From: Laccaria trichodermophora
Taxonomy: Eukaryota; Basidiomycota; Agaricomycetes; Agaricales; Hydnangiaceae
Assembly: GCA_018417955.1 (NCBI GenBank)
Contig: JACTVC010000004.1
Coordinates: forward strand, 1,612,001-1,676,000
Direction of reading: 5' to 3'
DNA: 64,000 bases
In this document: one piece after another, positions 24,267 to 35,306 of the stretch
How the letters are laid out: the number at the start of each line of letters is the position of its first letter
Numbering within the stretch: the stretch's first letter is position 1
The notes under the pieces: generated by a model
The model's input: the letters and a program-made list of their open reading frames with translations, nothing else
Databases searched by the model: none
What the model was told of the DNA's origin: nothing
Translations under genes and position numbers: made by a program

Positions 24267-25898
24267 GGGTCACTACTCATACCTGTGCTTCATTACTGAT
24301 CACTACTGAACGGAGTTTAAAAGAATCACATGACCTTCCAATTTGGGATGCCGATGCCCGGCAAATGATGCTCCTCTTCTTTTGCTACCTCGTTCAACGC
24401 AATATCTGAAGCTATATATTAGTTTGAATGTACTTTTATTTTATTTTTCAATGCCAAATTGCTGTCTAGCATTGAAAATACTTGAAAATCTTACAAAAGA
24501 ATTTGAAAAGAATAATGGAGGAGCCTGAAAACACAGATATGAAATTGCAAGCTTTGTAGTACTGAATGTTAGGGAAGGGATAGTAGGAACAGGAAGAGGA
24601 AATTTATATGTTTTAATATTGAATTCATGTAACATACTTGAGTAGCAAGGTAACCAGAAAGAATGGTGGGCAGAGCAACATGGCACGCCTACTTGCATTC
24701 ACACATGGCTTGCGGAAACAGTCAGCCACAGATCTGAGGCGTTGGACTGGAAAGGGGAGAGAGGGTAGGGGCACGGTGGCACGTGTCTGAATACACAGGT
24801 TAGGGGAGCTGTGGGTGGTGGCTGAGGCATTAGCATTGGAATGAAAAGGGGGGAGAAGGTGGAAATACGGTTGTTCATGTCCGAATTTGGTGGTGGTTGA
24901 GGTGTTGGCAAGGACGGTGGGGGCAAGGACATAGCAGTGGATGGTGCACACAAACGATGGCTACTTGGGCCTGTGTTTATGCCCACCCAGCAACTCCTGC
25001 CTCGCTGTGATGGAGCCTGGAACAGGGGAGGGGGAATGGTGATGGCGAATAGAGAGGCATGACAGCTGCTGTTTCATTTGATGGGACAAGTAGGGGTGGG
25101 AGAGGCTGTGAATCCGAGAGAAGAGAGGGGCAGAGCGTCAGCATGCTCGCAATGTGGAGACGGGGAGGGGCGCAGTATGCGGTCGTTCAGTGGCATGAAA
25201 TCGTACTTTGAGGTCCAAGATGGTCCATGAGGTGATTTGGGGGTGGGGAGAGCTGAGAAGAGCTGTGTGTGGTGAGAGGTGGCAGTCAGTCATACTGACC
25301 GCCGCCTCGGTTGTTTACTGCAGTGAATTCATCATATTGAGCAATAAAATGAAAAAAAAAAAACATGTTACTTACCTTTGATACCTGGTTCCTTTGCTGA
25401 TTTGGAGAGACTTGGAGTGGTGATGTTGGACGAGAGTGAGCAAGTGACGAAACGAGCATCTGCGTGATTCACAAATTATCTAAGCACTACACATGTGATT
25501 CAGTAGTGATTCAGTAGTGAAAACTGACCTGTATTGTTCAATATGCCATGGAAAGGCATAGAAATTTGTATATTTGCTTATATATACATCTAAATTATAG
25601 CTGAATTTTTTTAGTGCGAGGGAGCCACTGGAAGGTACCACACAAAGTAGTGAACACGCTAGTGAATATTTATTAGGTTCACTACTGCCGTGGCTATGCT
25701 GATGCCAAATAGAACCAACCATTCATTTCGCCGTCTGAGTTCGCACAAGCTAACCAGCTCGTGAAGGCTGCCTGAATATCAGCTCAAACCATACCTTGGT
25801 CAGCCAAATCCCTCCCTTTTTCTTCCCTTTTTTTCCCCTTCCTTCTTTATTTTTTATCATTTATTTAAAATTTTGGACACAGGTATGAGTAGGGAGCT
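24267..25898. mobile_element. Non-autonomous hAT-like DNA transposon, 1632 bp
   Basis: Flanked by an exact 8-bp direct repeat GTCGACAA (24259-24266 and 25899-25906). The same octamer occurs once at the empty homologous site in unit 1 (8406-8413). The ends are imperfect inverted repeats of about 21 bp sharing CTACTCATACCTGTG. Short CACTACTGA/TCAGTAGTG motifs cluster near both ends (24290-24310 and 25490-25530), as in subterminal repeats of hAT elements. An 8-bp target duplication is characteristic of the hAT superfamily. No transposase reading frame is present, so it would need a helper in trans. Confidence 0.85.
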
Positions 25899-25906
25899 GT
25901 CGACAA

Positions 25907-27658
25907 TGACATTGATCACATCGTTGTTGATCAATGTTTGCCATTGTCTTTTGTAGCTTCACCAAAGCTTCACCTCGAAAATCCAGCACCTTAGACTTGC
26001 TCTGTGGATGCTACATGTTCAGGGTGTCACGGTGTAGGAATGGCAGAGCCAGTGGGCTTCATTTAAGGTGTGTTTATTATGCCGTTCTCGTTCCCACCAA
26101 TTTGAACTAATTTGCCCTCATCGTCCGTCCCTCCGTTCTCCTTCCCCCACCATTCACCAAAACGCTGGCGCTGTCCTTGACAACAAACAGGTATGCACTG
26201 TGCCAGTTTCAAATCAAAAGCTAATTGCATTTTTAGCAGTTCAAAAAACATAATGGGAAGCTGTCACCACTTCAGCCATAGAGACTGGAATCCCCGTTAT
26301 TGACAATTACACTTGGACATCGCGTTGTATCCCTTTCCATTGGGACGCCCTCCACCCAACTCGAGACTCAAGCTTTGCATCGCCCTTCGGAGTCCAACCC
26401 TTTTGAAGAAGGGCTTCGCCAATCTGATCTTGTCATTATGATATTTTTCTTGCATTGTGAGTCTCTATCTTCCTGCTTTAAATGTGTCGTTTCTAAACCA
26501 TTTTTAGAGGTACATTTAGAGGTACAAACCGACGAGACTGTCCTTTGTCATCATCACAGGCCTCTGCTTTTCCCTTCTGCTCTTTTTTTTATTACGCATA
26601 TCGCATTCTATATGCGGCTGCCAAAGCTTTATACCCATACCACGGTCCTTGTGACTATAGTTCCTCTGAGCAGTACATCTTGCTTTGTCCTTAATCTACA
26701 GGATCGAGGTGACCTGACGTTTTGCAGAAGGTAAGGTATAGCCAATGCCCCCAAGCATTACGCTTCACTGCTACAAAAACGGCAGCTCAATTTTCCTCTC
26801 TGTCCACTCACCCACATGAGCTGACAGGAATTTCACGAGCGGGATATGTTTACGATGAGGTTTGTCTGTTCATGATTGATCAATTAAGGGAAGTAGAACA
26901 CACCTCCATATGTTCATCCTTGCTGGTTCAACTCCTCTAAGCTGTAAGTCCCCATTCTACCATACCCAGTTTTTCATTCTGAATACTGTGCCAAATATGA
27001 GCTGCTCAAATTATGAGCATTACTCTACCACAGGCCAGGCTGTCATACGATCTCATACGTCCGACCTGCCTCTTCTGCTTCATACAGTTCTGGGACGTTG
27101 TGCACTGCCTCCTCTGCCTGTGCCTGTTCTGTGATGACTGTCAACAGAACATCCTCTGCACCATAAGTGCCATGGAAGGACAAGGGCTCAGGGATTGAAG
27201 ATGCAGTGGGGGGATTATATGAACACATGGGGGAAGGCAGCTGGAACAGGTTGAGAAGATTATGACCGCTGTTACGAGGTAACTCAATGGTTTGTTGGAT
27301 TCTAGCAAAGTTTGTCTCCTTTTCATGTTCATAAATGTGTTTGTTCTCAAATCAATCTCATTGGTTTGCTTTTAATACTTTACAACTTAATGTTCATGAG
27401 AACTTCCTGCCCTGCAATCCAAACTCAGCTGCATAAGGGTTAAGTCCCAGTGCTTTTGTTTTCCATGTTGTTTCCATGCACAAAAGACATTTAAATTATT
27501 TTTCTACTTGACAAGTTGGAAGCAGACAATATTTTAAACAAGACAATGACTTAACAAACAGGAACTGGACTTGTTAATGCCAGGCGATGGCCCTCAGGCT
27601 CAAGGTAAGTTTTTAGTATTTACAATGCAGGCATTATGTGAAAACATACTGATACTAT
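25907..27658. other. Unit 2 spacer between the hAT-like element and receptor B
   Basis: Homologous to 8414-10189 with mostly single-base differences. It contains the second copy of the 144-codon frame at 26300-26734 (+). Otherwise no recognisable gene. The right end is the 3' flank of receptor B. Confidence 0.6.
26300..26734 (+). CDS. Hypothetical 144-aa reading frame (unit 2)
   Basis: Counterpart of 8833-9267 with the same start (MTITLGHRVVSLS), length and end. Substitutions relative to unit 1 do not break the frame. No domain is recognised. Real coding status is doubtful. Confidence 0.2.
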   Translation: MTITLGHRVVSLSIGTPSTQLETQALHRPSESNPFEEGLRQSDLVIMIFFLHCESLSSCFKCVVSKPFLEVHLEVQTDETVLCHHHRPLLFPSALFFITHIAFYMRLPKLYTHTTVLVTIVPLSSTSCFVLNLQDRGDLTFCRR

Positions 27659-28300
27659 TCATAGTGCTGCATTCATATCAACAACAACTACACTGCCAGA
27701 TTCGTAGCCCAAACATATTTGACTGCCCCAAATTGAGCAACACTGAAAGTTGCGATATTGAGAGGGGATACAGCAGTCACGGTGGTTGGCCATTATCCAG
27801 TGACCGTCATCTGATAACTGGGTAGAGAAATTCATGCTGAGCGTAGGTTGCTTTGAGGGATAGATGAGGTGGAATGTCCCAGGGGCAGATATATTCACCC
27901 TACTGCCGTCGGGCAATGTGGTGTCTGAAGTAAGTATTGAGTGAGAATTTCCTGCTGTCAAATTCCAAATTCGGACTGTTCTGTCCAGTGATCCAGAGAC
28001 AACTCGGCTGCCGTCCTGCGAGAATGCAACAGAATTTACCCAACCTGTGTGGCCCTTCAGCTCAGCCTCCACCTTGCCTGTGGTCACATTCCAAATTCGA
28101 ACTGTTTTGTCAAACGATCCAGAGACAACTCGGCTGCCATCCTGGGAGAATGTGACAGACCTCACCCAATCTGTGTGGCCCTTCAACTCAGGCTCCACCT
28201 CACCTGTCATCACATTCCAAATTTGGACTGTTTTGTCAAACGATCCAGAGACAACTCGGCTGCCATCCTGGGAGAATGTGACAGACCTCACCCAATCTGT

Positions 28301-28594
28301 TGTGAGTGATATGCACTCTGCGAGTTCGAAGGGAAGAGGGAAAAGATGCAAGTAAGGTTTATAGGTTTCGTAGGGTTTTCGTAGTTGTTCTTTAGCTCGA
28401 AGTCTTGGTAAACTGGTTGTATATGATGCGTAGATGTACAAAGAGATGATGAACTAAGGAAACTGCTACTCGAAGTGAAGGCATGAGGCTAAACATGAGG
28501 CCTATGCTCATGTGACCGGACCTGCTCTGCAGACCAAGTCCCTCGTACTCGCGTATACGCTCATTCCAGCCTCAGCCTGTGAGGCTACCTCACA
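28301..28594 (-). repeat. LTR (3' LTR of the element), 294 bp
   Basis: Starts TGTGAGTGATATG and ends GGCTACCTCACA as read on the + strand. On reading through, it appears base-identical to 35307-35600. It lies on the 3' side because the polyprotein is on the - strand. Confidence 0.95.
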
Positions 28595-28664
28595 TCACCC
28601 CCTCACTTTTGAATAGCAACCGTCCCTGGTTGCTCACCACCTCTTAAACCACTCCTCAACTTCC

Positions 28665-31600
28665 TCAGACCACATTCTCGGCCTCCTCAAGACTCGCAAT
28701 CACTTCGGCATCGACTATCTCGGTAACTTCGATGGTTTTGCGCGAACGCGGGTAGTAGGGGATAAGCCGAAAAGCCGCGTACTTGAGCTTGGACACCGCT
28801 CCGTCGAGTTCGGCCAAACGATAGGAACCGCCCTGCGAACGCTTCACCACCAACATCGGACCAAAATATCTGGGTTTCCCCTTCCTGCCCACGGCCTTCT
28901 CGATCTTCTTATTCAACACCAGCACCAACTCCCCTTCCTTGAAATCATAGTCGACAATCGTGTTTTTATGCTTCTTCATGAACTCGGCAATCCCAGATAA
29001 GCGCGCTTTTAGGACACGCTCGTGAATCAACGCCAGGTCCTCGTCTCTGCGCTCGAGTTGGCGTGCGCGGATGGCCAAGAGTTCCTCGGTTGACAGCCGC
29101 TCGGAAACATTGGGGAAAAGGTATGTTGCTTCAGAAATGTCGAATGGAAGTAGGGGCTCAACTCCGTGTGCTGCGTAGTAAGGTGAAAACCCGGTTCGAC
29201 GCGACGTGGTGATCCTTTCAGCCCAGAAGATGTACGCAACGTGCCGGTCCCACTTCGTAAGGTCACCGTTACAGATTTTGATGAGCGCGTCTCGGATATG
29301 TCTGTGAGCGGTTTCGACTGCGCCGTTGGCCTGAGAGTTGTAGGGGGAGATCCTGATATGGGTAATGCCGTACGTCTTTGTCAACCAATCCAGTGCCGCC
29401 ACCATCACTGATCCATTGTCCGTCACAATCTCCTCCACAACCCCGTACCGCACCATAATGTCGAACATAAACGCCCCCACCGTCCTCGCCGTCTCCGTCC
29501 TCAACTTCTCCCACTCTGGATAACTGATGAGGCTGCACCTCGCTTGAATGATGTATCTGTAGCCATTCGACGCCGGGAGATGCATCGTGTCAACATGAAT
29601 CTTTCTGAACAAGGTCGAAGGGATTGCGACTCGAGGTGGGAGTAATACTTTCTGTGTTGACATGATTTGACACTGATGGCATGTCTTTAGAAACCAATGA
29701 ATGTCATCGTCGAGGCACGGCCAATAGAAGCGCTCGCCGATTGTGTGTCGTGTCGGGTAGAAGCCTCGATGTCCGAGATCGTCGTGCGCCGCCTTCAAAA
29801 TCTTCGCCCGTTCTCCTCCAAACACCACTAACTTGTGTTTCCCCTTCATGTCTTTCTTCCACAGCCTCCCCCCCTTCACAAAAAAGCGTGATGTCTTCCT
29901 CAAAAACCCCACCAATCTGCTCTCCTCAATCCCTGCTGGTTTCGTCAATGTCTCCAGGTACGTCTTTATCTCTCTCAACTCCTCGTCTGACTCCCTCGCC
30001 TTAGCTGTTCTTGGAATCTCTTCCACATCATCGCCACTTCCTTTCTCGACTGCCAGCACCAACACCGGTCCTTCCTCTGTTGCCTCCTCCCTCAAGATTC
30101 CTCCCATAACATCATCCTCAAATGCTGCCGCTACCCACAACCCACACATTAAAATCTCCTCCACCCAGTCCTCTGGGTCCTCCTCAACATCTCCCTCATC
30201 CTCGGTCCTCCTCCTTCTCGACATCCCATCTGGTCCTTTGAAGTTCTTTGCTGGTACATGGATAAGTTCGAAATTGAAGACGAGTATCGCGGCAATCCAA
30301 CGGTTGACGGCGGCATTGGGGTGCATGTCGGGGTTGTTAATCATTCCTTTAATGTACTTAGCATCCATCTCGACAATCAATTTCGATACCCCAATCAACC
30401 ACAACTTGAGAGCATGAAGAACCCGAAAGAACCCATACAACTCAAGCTGGGCCTGCGAGTACCTCGATTGAACGTCATTGAAAGAAATGGAGCCAAAGCG
30501 TGCTGGTCGACGTCGTCCTTTTTCGTCGTCCTGTGATAAAATGTAACCGGCGGCGATGATTGATGAGTCGACTTCGAGAGTAACGGGATATGGCTTCTGG
30601 TAGTCAATAGGTCGTATTGCTGGGCACGAAATAACTGCCGCTTTGAGGTCGTCCATCGCCTGCTGTTCCTCCTCTCCCCATTTAAAACCAGCGCCTTTCT
30701 TCGTCAAGCTAACCAATGGATGTGCCATCTCTGCAAAACCTCTGATCCACAACCTAACCACACCCACCATTCCTAGAAATCCTCGCACCTCTGTAACGTT
30801 CTTGCAGGGTAACCATGTTTGGATTTTGATGATATTTGACTTGTCGGGAACGCGTCCTTCGTAGGTAGCTCGCTGACCGACCACTATGATTTCCGGCTTG
30901 CCTAAAAACAACTTCTTCGCCGCGACCGTCGCTCCCGCATGCTTCAGACGATGCAAAACCCTGTTGACATCCAACAAATGCTCCCACACAAACCGCCGTA
31001 CTCCCGGATTCTCCTTCAACACCTCGCAGCCTCCACCCTCTAACTCATACCTCGTCTTTGGTCCCAGCACCGTGATGTCGTCCGAAAAATTTGGCGCGAT
31101 GTCCGTTTCATCTTGTAAAATAAATGCAACATCATTATGAAAAATTGAGAGTGAGCCGGTCCACCCTTGAGGAAGAACTGTAAGACGATGCGTGCCAAGT
31201 GGGGTGTCAAATGTGGTGACGTCGCGTGAATCTGGATGAGTGGTCCTGTGGTCATATCCAACGAAAAGATCTAGTGCAGTGTAAATGGAGCGCGCTGAGC
31301 ATTGTTCGGCATATTGATCGATGAGAGGAGGTTGCGCCGCATCCTTGACTGTGACCTCATTAAGGGGACCTAGATTATGAACAATGCGTACACGTCCATC
31401 TTTCTTTGCCACACAAAACCACTGGTGCCGGTAAGAACTGTTTGAAGGCTCGTAAACCCCAGTTGCAACCTTCTGTTTAATGAGTTCGATGACCTGTTCT
31501 CGAATTCCTGGTGGGATGGGTAAGCTTTTCTTGCACCACGGAATATGCTCGATCACTGGAAACACCACCGGCGAAAAATAGTCCTCGCGGAATCTCCCCT

Positions 31601-34600
31601 TCTCCGTTTCCGCCCAGGCTAAACCCATCTCATTGTTCATCAACACCATCGCCGCAATCTTTTTCTCTTCCTCCCACAAAAAATCGTCCTCCATCAACCC
31701 CAACTCCTCCATCCTCTCCATCGTCAAGCGCGTTCCTGGCTTGAACTCAAGCGCATTGGGTGTTAGAAAGGGTGTTGAGCTCAGTGGATTTTCCGGGAAA
31801 CGCCTTGAGAGTTTTGCATAATTAGGCATCGTGGTTGCAACCGGTCGTACTTTATTTGCGACTTTTTTGTAGGCCAAAACATGTTGCGTCGTGTCGAAAT
31901 AAAATGTCGAGGAAAGTAGATATTCACCCAATGAAGAATTAGCATTTTTGATGCGTTCGGCGTTAGACGTTCCCGATCCCGATGGCTGTGTTGCTGCCGT
32001 GTTTGACAGTGTGAAGGCTGATTCCTCGTCGTCAAGCTCATTCTTCCACGCTTCCACCACATCCCACACATTCATACACGCCACCACTCCTTTCTGCTCT
32101 TCCTTGACACGTTCCCTCGTCTGCAACACCTGCGAAACTCGTCGATCTCGGGGGTCATGTACTGTGATTTCGACGTCGCCATCCTCGCGCTCCGTTTTGG
32201 CCATCAAGACACTTCGTTGCCATGGTCTTCCCAGCAAAAGACGAAACGGCGCGTTTGGGACAATAAATGCATGTGCCCAGGTCTTCATCCCCCCCACCTC
32301 TAGCTCTAAAAACTCGGCACACCCCTCCATCGCCTCCTTCAACCCATTCGCCGACTGCATCAACATCAACCTCGCCTTGTTCACTGCAAATCCCAGCTCC
32401 TCCCACAAGTCTTTCCTCACCACCACGATCTCCGACCCCTCATCCAAAACTCCTGCTACCACTACCTTCCCTGATACCAAAACATCAATTTCTCGAAGCG
32501 GCGTGCAAAATTCGACAGATACCCCCTGGATTTCCAATGACGTGGCGGTGGGTACCTGTAGAATGGAGGCGGCCATAATCCCAGGTGAAACGACGGTCGG
32601 AACACGAACGGTACGAAACTGTTCCACAACAGCCTTTCGTACGTCCCCGCTCAGACTAACGACGTCGCCCACAGTGACATTCGGGATTATCGTCTCGAGA
32701 ATTCGCTTGTAGAATTTGTCGGCGGCTTCTGGATCTGCGACGCGCGACTCGTATGAGTAGGCTGGTCCGTTGTTTGGTGATAGCCAAGGTTCGTTTTTCT
32801 TCGTATCTACTTCCTTCTCTTTCCCCTTCTTTTCCTCAACCCTCTCCATTTTTCCTTTGACGGTATTGGTGACGGTATTCTTTTTCTTCTTCTCTTCCTC
32901 TTCTTTGATGGTGTTCTCTTTTATTTCCCTCATCTCCTGCTCGCCCGTCGATTCCTTCTCGTGTTTCTTGTTGATTGCTGGCTGATTCTTCTTCTTCCCC
33001 TTAGTTCTCGTCGTTATGAATGCCGCCGCCTCCTTGTTCAACCTCTCCAAGTCCTCAACTGCACCCCAAACGATGTCGTTCTCCTCTTCTTCCTCATACC
33101 CCTCCTCCATCTTCATCCCCATCTCTGCAACCTCCTCCCTCATCTTCTCTTCGTCAATGAGCTCTTTCTCCCAGTTCATCTCAACCTCCAGCTCCCATGG
33201 ATTCTCTTCCACCCATCCTTCCTGCAACGTCGGCGGTACCTCCTCCTCCTTCACCTCCGAAATCGTTGCAAAACTCATCCCTACACATTGAAAAAGACCA
33301 GAGGTGGCCGTTTGTGGCATATGTGGTGGCTGATCCCTGGTAGGCAGAGTATTCGCCTGGTTCGCATTTGGCACAACAGTAGTGATGCGACACCCGTCAT
33401 CGATCGCCGCTCGGATTCCCCCAGGATGGTGCCCGATTTCGTCGCCATTGATGTATACAAAGCGTCCGTTGTGACCAAGTCGAATACGCCCCGCCCTCAT
33501 GTAGTCTCCAGCAACAGAACAATCACGGATTCGGCAATTAGGCATCCTACAAAAATGGCACAAGAAATCGTTAGTCCTCCTCTGGTTTGGGGAGTACGGC
33601 GTGAATTGTGTTCCATGTCTCTGAGGGTGGCCCTGGTTATACGTCGCTGGAGCTCGATATTGTTGGGGTGGTGCCTGTGAATACGATGGTGAGGCTGGTT
33701 GAAGATTGTAAACGGGAGCATGAGCTGGGAGCGTTGCCACTTGCGCCTCTGGAATCCAACTTGCTGGTTGAGGAATGCGTCTCGCAATATCTGGCTCCTG
33801 TTTCCACAACTTTGCATATACCCCCGCATACATCGCATCTCCCACATGCATCCCCGACAATTTCTTCGTCAACTCCTCCACCTCATCCAATTTCCTTGCC
33901 TCCTCATCAAAGCGCACTTTCCTCGTCTTCACCTCCTTCACCTTTTCCTTGGACTTCCCTTTCTTCTTCAACTTCTTCCTCTCCTCCTCCTCCTCCTCCG
34001 AATCTTCACTATCCTCACTGCTCTCCTCTGACTCTGACTCTGACGACGCTTCCGTATCGGTGACAACTTTCTTTTTCTTCTTCTTCGCCTTTGCTGACTT
34101 CTTCAATTTCTTGATAGCCGGTTCATCGTCGTCGGATTCTGCATCGAATGCCTCCTCTGCAAAAACATACCTACCTGCCTTGATAACGTCCTCCATGCCC
34201 GGCGCGTGTTTCTGATCACGATCCGGTGAAACAATCTTGAGCCTGTCTCCGACCTTCCTACGTGCTTGTTGTGGTAAGCCATACCAAAAAATCCTGTTAA
34301 TCTCTTTCTCCGAGAGTATCTCCTCCTTCTTCAACCACCTTGAAATTGGTCTGAACTCACCGTAATATTTCAACAGACGTTTCTCTGAATTCATGGTCTT
34401 TTTCACCCAAGCATTGGCCACCTTCTCCAGCTGCTTCCTGGTGTACTTCTGCCCCTTGCTCGCGCCAGGGTACAAGTCGATGATTGCTTTCTTGAAATCT
34501 TCCCATTTACCAGCGTCGTAAGTGTCCAAGCTTTTCCAAAAGTTCCTAGTGTCCTTATCAGTATAACGGATGACAGATTTTACCTTCTCCTCCTCTTTCA

Positions 34601-35201
34601 ACTCGCACGCGGCTGCAATCTCCTCAAAAGACTGAAAGAAATCCAATAACTCGGTTGGTTCCTCCTCGTACCGTGGTGCACGTGATGAGTCAGGGGGAGG
34701 CATCCCCGCCAATCCCTTTGTATAAGCTCGGCTCGACATTGATGATTCCTGTGATTTGTTAGTAAGTAATATACTCTCTTCTTTGTTCTCGGACTCTGAA
34801 ACTGGCGGTAGTTGCTCTGGAACGGCGGTGAACTCCTCGTGAGTTTGCGTCGTTAATTCTTGCTCTTGGATAGGTGACGTCTGTGCGATCTCGGGCTCTT
34901 GCTTACTCGGCTCTGATGGTGCGTATTCTTCTTCGGCTGGTTGTGTCCTGACTGAAATAGAAGGTGTAGATGGCGCAGATGATAAGGGAGATCCGGGGAG
35001 GATGGAAATTTCGGGAAATACAAGTCTCGGACGCGGAATGTTTGGCACTCGAGAGCCAAATGCGATGGGCGATGCGATCTCGGGTTGACGACGTGATGGC
35101 TGATTGACGCCTTGACGGAACGGAAGAAGTCTTGTCGGCGGCGGTTCGGGGTGATTGAATCGCTCCTTCCCCTTCAACTTTGGGGGATCTCGCGGTTCCA
35201 C
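28665..35201 (-). CDS. Ty3/gypsy gag-pol polyprotein, 2178 aa
   Basis: A single frame carries all retrotransposon functions. A Pro-rich N-terminus is followed by a retrotransposon gag domain (about residues 180-330). Next come a Lys/Glu-rich segment and a zinc-knuckle-like cysteine cluster (CHFCRMPNCRIRDC) that departs from CX2CX4HX4C. An aspartic-protease-like segment has VLDEGSEIVVV. Reverse transcriptase follows, with the polymerase box FSDD in place of YxDD, then RNase H (LEVDSS, VEMDAKYI, GPDGMSRR). Integrase has an HHCC finger (HDDLGHRGF...CHQC) and the DDE residues in IHVDTM, VTDNG and NGAVETAH. I see no chromodomain at the C-terminus. Translation as one unit without a gag-pol frameshift is common in fungal gypsy elements. 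Confidence 0.95.
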   Translation of the reverse strand: MEPRDPPKLKGKERFNHPEPPPTRLLPFRQGVNQPSRRQPEIASPIAFGSRVPNIPRPRLVFPEISILPGSPLSSAPSTPSISVRTQPAEEEYAPSEPSKQEPEIAQTSPIQEQELTTQTHEEFTAVPEQLPPVSESENKEESILLTNKSQESSMSSRAYTKGLAGMPPPDSSRAPRYEEEPTELLDFFQSFEEIAAACELKEEEKVKSVIRYTDKDTRNFWKSLDTYDAGKWEDFKKAIIDLYPGASKGQKYTRKQLEKVANAWVKKTMNSEKRLLKYYGEFRPISRWLKKEEILSEKEINRIFWYGLPQQARRKVGDRLKIVSPDRDQKHAPGMEDVIKAGRYVFAEEAFDAESDDDEPAIKKLKKSAKAKKKKKKVVTDTEASSESESEESSEDSEDSEEEEEERKKLKKKGKSKEKVKEVKTRKVRFDEEARKLDEVEELTKKLSGMHVGDAMYAGVYAKLWKQEPDIARRIPQPASWIPEAQVATLPAHAPVYNLQPASPSYSQAPPQQYRAPATYNQGHPQRHGTQFTPYSPNQRRTNDFLCHFCRMPNCRIRDCSVAGDYMRAGRIRLGHNGRFVYINGDEIGHHPGGIRAAIDDGCRITTVVPNANQANTLPTRDQPPHMPQTATSGLFQCVGMSFATISEVKEEEVPPTLQEGWVEENPWELEVEMNWEKELIDEEKMREEVAEMGMKMEEGYEEEEENDIVWGAVEDLERLNKEAAAFITTRTKGKKKNQPAINKKHEKESTGEQEMREIKENTIKEEEEKKKKNTVTNTVKGKMERVEEKKGKEKEVDTKKNEPWLSPNNGPAYSYESRVADPEAADKFYKRILETIIPNVTVGDVVSLSGDVRKAVVEQFRTVRVPTVVSPGIMAASILQVPTATSLEIQGVSVEFCTPLREIDVLVSGKVVVAGVLDEGSEIVVVRKDLWEELGFAVNKARLMLMQSANGLKEAMEGCAEFLELEVGGMKTWAHAFIVPNAPFRLLLGRPWQRSVLMAKTEREDGDVEITVHDPRDRRVSQVLQTRERVKEEQKGVVACMNVWDVVEAWKNELDDEESAFTLSNTAATQPSGSGTSNAERIKNANSSLGEYLLSSTFYFDTTQHVLAYKKVANKVRPVATTMPNYAKLSRRFPENPLSSTPFLTPNALEFKPGTRLTMERMEELGLMEDDFLWEEEKKIAAMVLMNNEMGLAWAETEKGRFREDYFSPVVFPVIEHIPWCKKSLPIPPGIREQVIELIKQKVATGVYEPSNSSYRHQWFCVAKKDGRVRIVHNLGPLNEVTVKDAAQPPLIDQYAEQCSARSIYTALDLFVGYDHRTTHPDSRDVTTFDTPLGTHRLTVLPQGWTGSLSIFHNDVAFILQDETDIAPNFSDDITVLGPKTRYELEGGGCEVLKENPGVRRFVWEHLLDVNRVLHRLKHAGATVAAKKLFLGKPEIIVVGQRATYEGRVPDKSNIIKIQTWLPCKNVTEVRGFLGMVGVVRLWIRGFAEMAHPLVSLTKKGAGFKWGEEEQQAMDDLKAAVISCPAIRPIDYQKPYPVTLEVDSSIIAAGYILSQDDEKGRRRPARFGSISFNDVQSRYSQAQLELYGFFRVLHALKLWLIGVSKLIVEMDAKYIKGMINNPDMHPNAAVNRWIAAILVFNFELIHVPAKNFKGPDGMSRRRRTEDEGDVEEDPEDWVEEILMCGLWVAAAFEDDVMGGILREEATEEGPVLVLAVEKGSGDDVEEIPRTAKARESDEELREIKTYLETLTKPAGIEESRLVGFLRKTSRFFVKGGRLWKKDMKGKHKLVVFGGERAKILKAAHDDLGHRGFYPTRHTIGERFYWPCLDDDIHWFLKTCHQCQIMSTQKVLLPPRVAIPSTLFRKIHVDTMHLPASNGYRYIIQARCSLISYPEWEKLRTETARTVGAFMFDIMVRYGVVEEIVTDNGSVMVAALDWLTKTYGITHIRISPYNSQANGAVETAHRHIRDALIKICNGDLTKWDRHVAYIFWAERITTSRRTGFSPYYAAHGVEPLLPFDISEATYLFPNVSERLSTEELLAIRARQLERRDEDLALIHERVLKARLSGIAEFMKKHKNTIVDYDFKEGELVLVLNKKIEKAVGRKGKPRYFGPMLVVKRSQGGSYRLAELDGAVSKLKYAAFRLIPYYPRSRKTIEVTEIVDAEVIASLEEAENVV

Positions 35202-35306
35202 AGCTTTGTTGTTCGGATGGGGGAATTTGGATTTCGGATGAGGGGTTTATGGGATGGGGTCAAAGCCGCCTTGCCACAGCTTTTTCCCCTCGCGGTGGGC
35301 TCCAGA

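Noticed and set aside
31948..32712. 254-codon + strand frame inside the retrotransposon
   Set aside because: Antisense to the gag-pol frame, Ser/Thr-rich low-complexity composition and no known domain.
33108..34215. Several + strand Ser/Pro/Phe-rich frames
   Set aside because: Complement of the Lys/Glu-rich low-complexity segment of the gypsy polyprotein.
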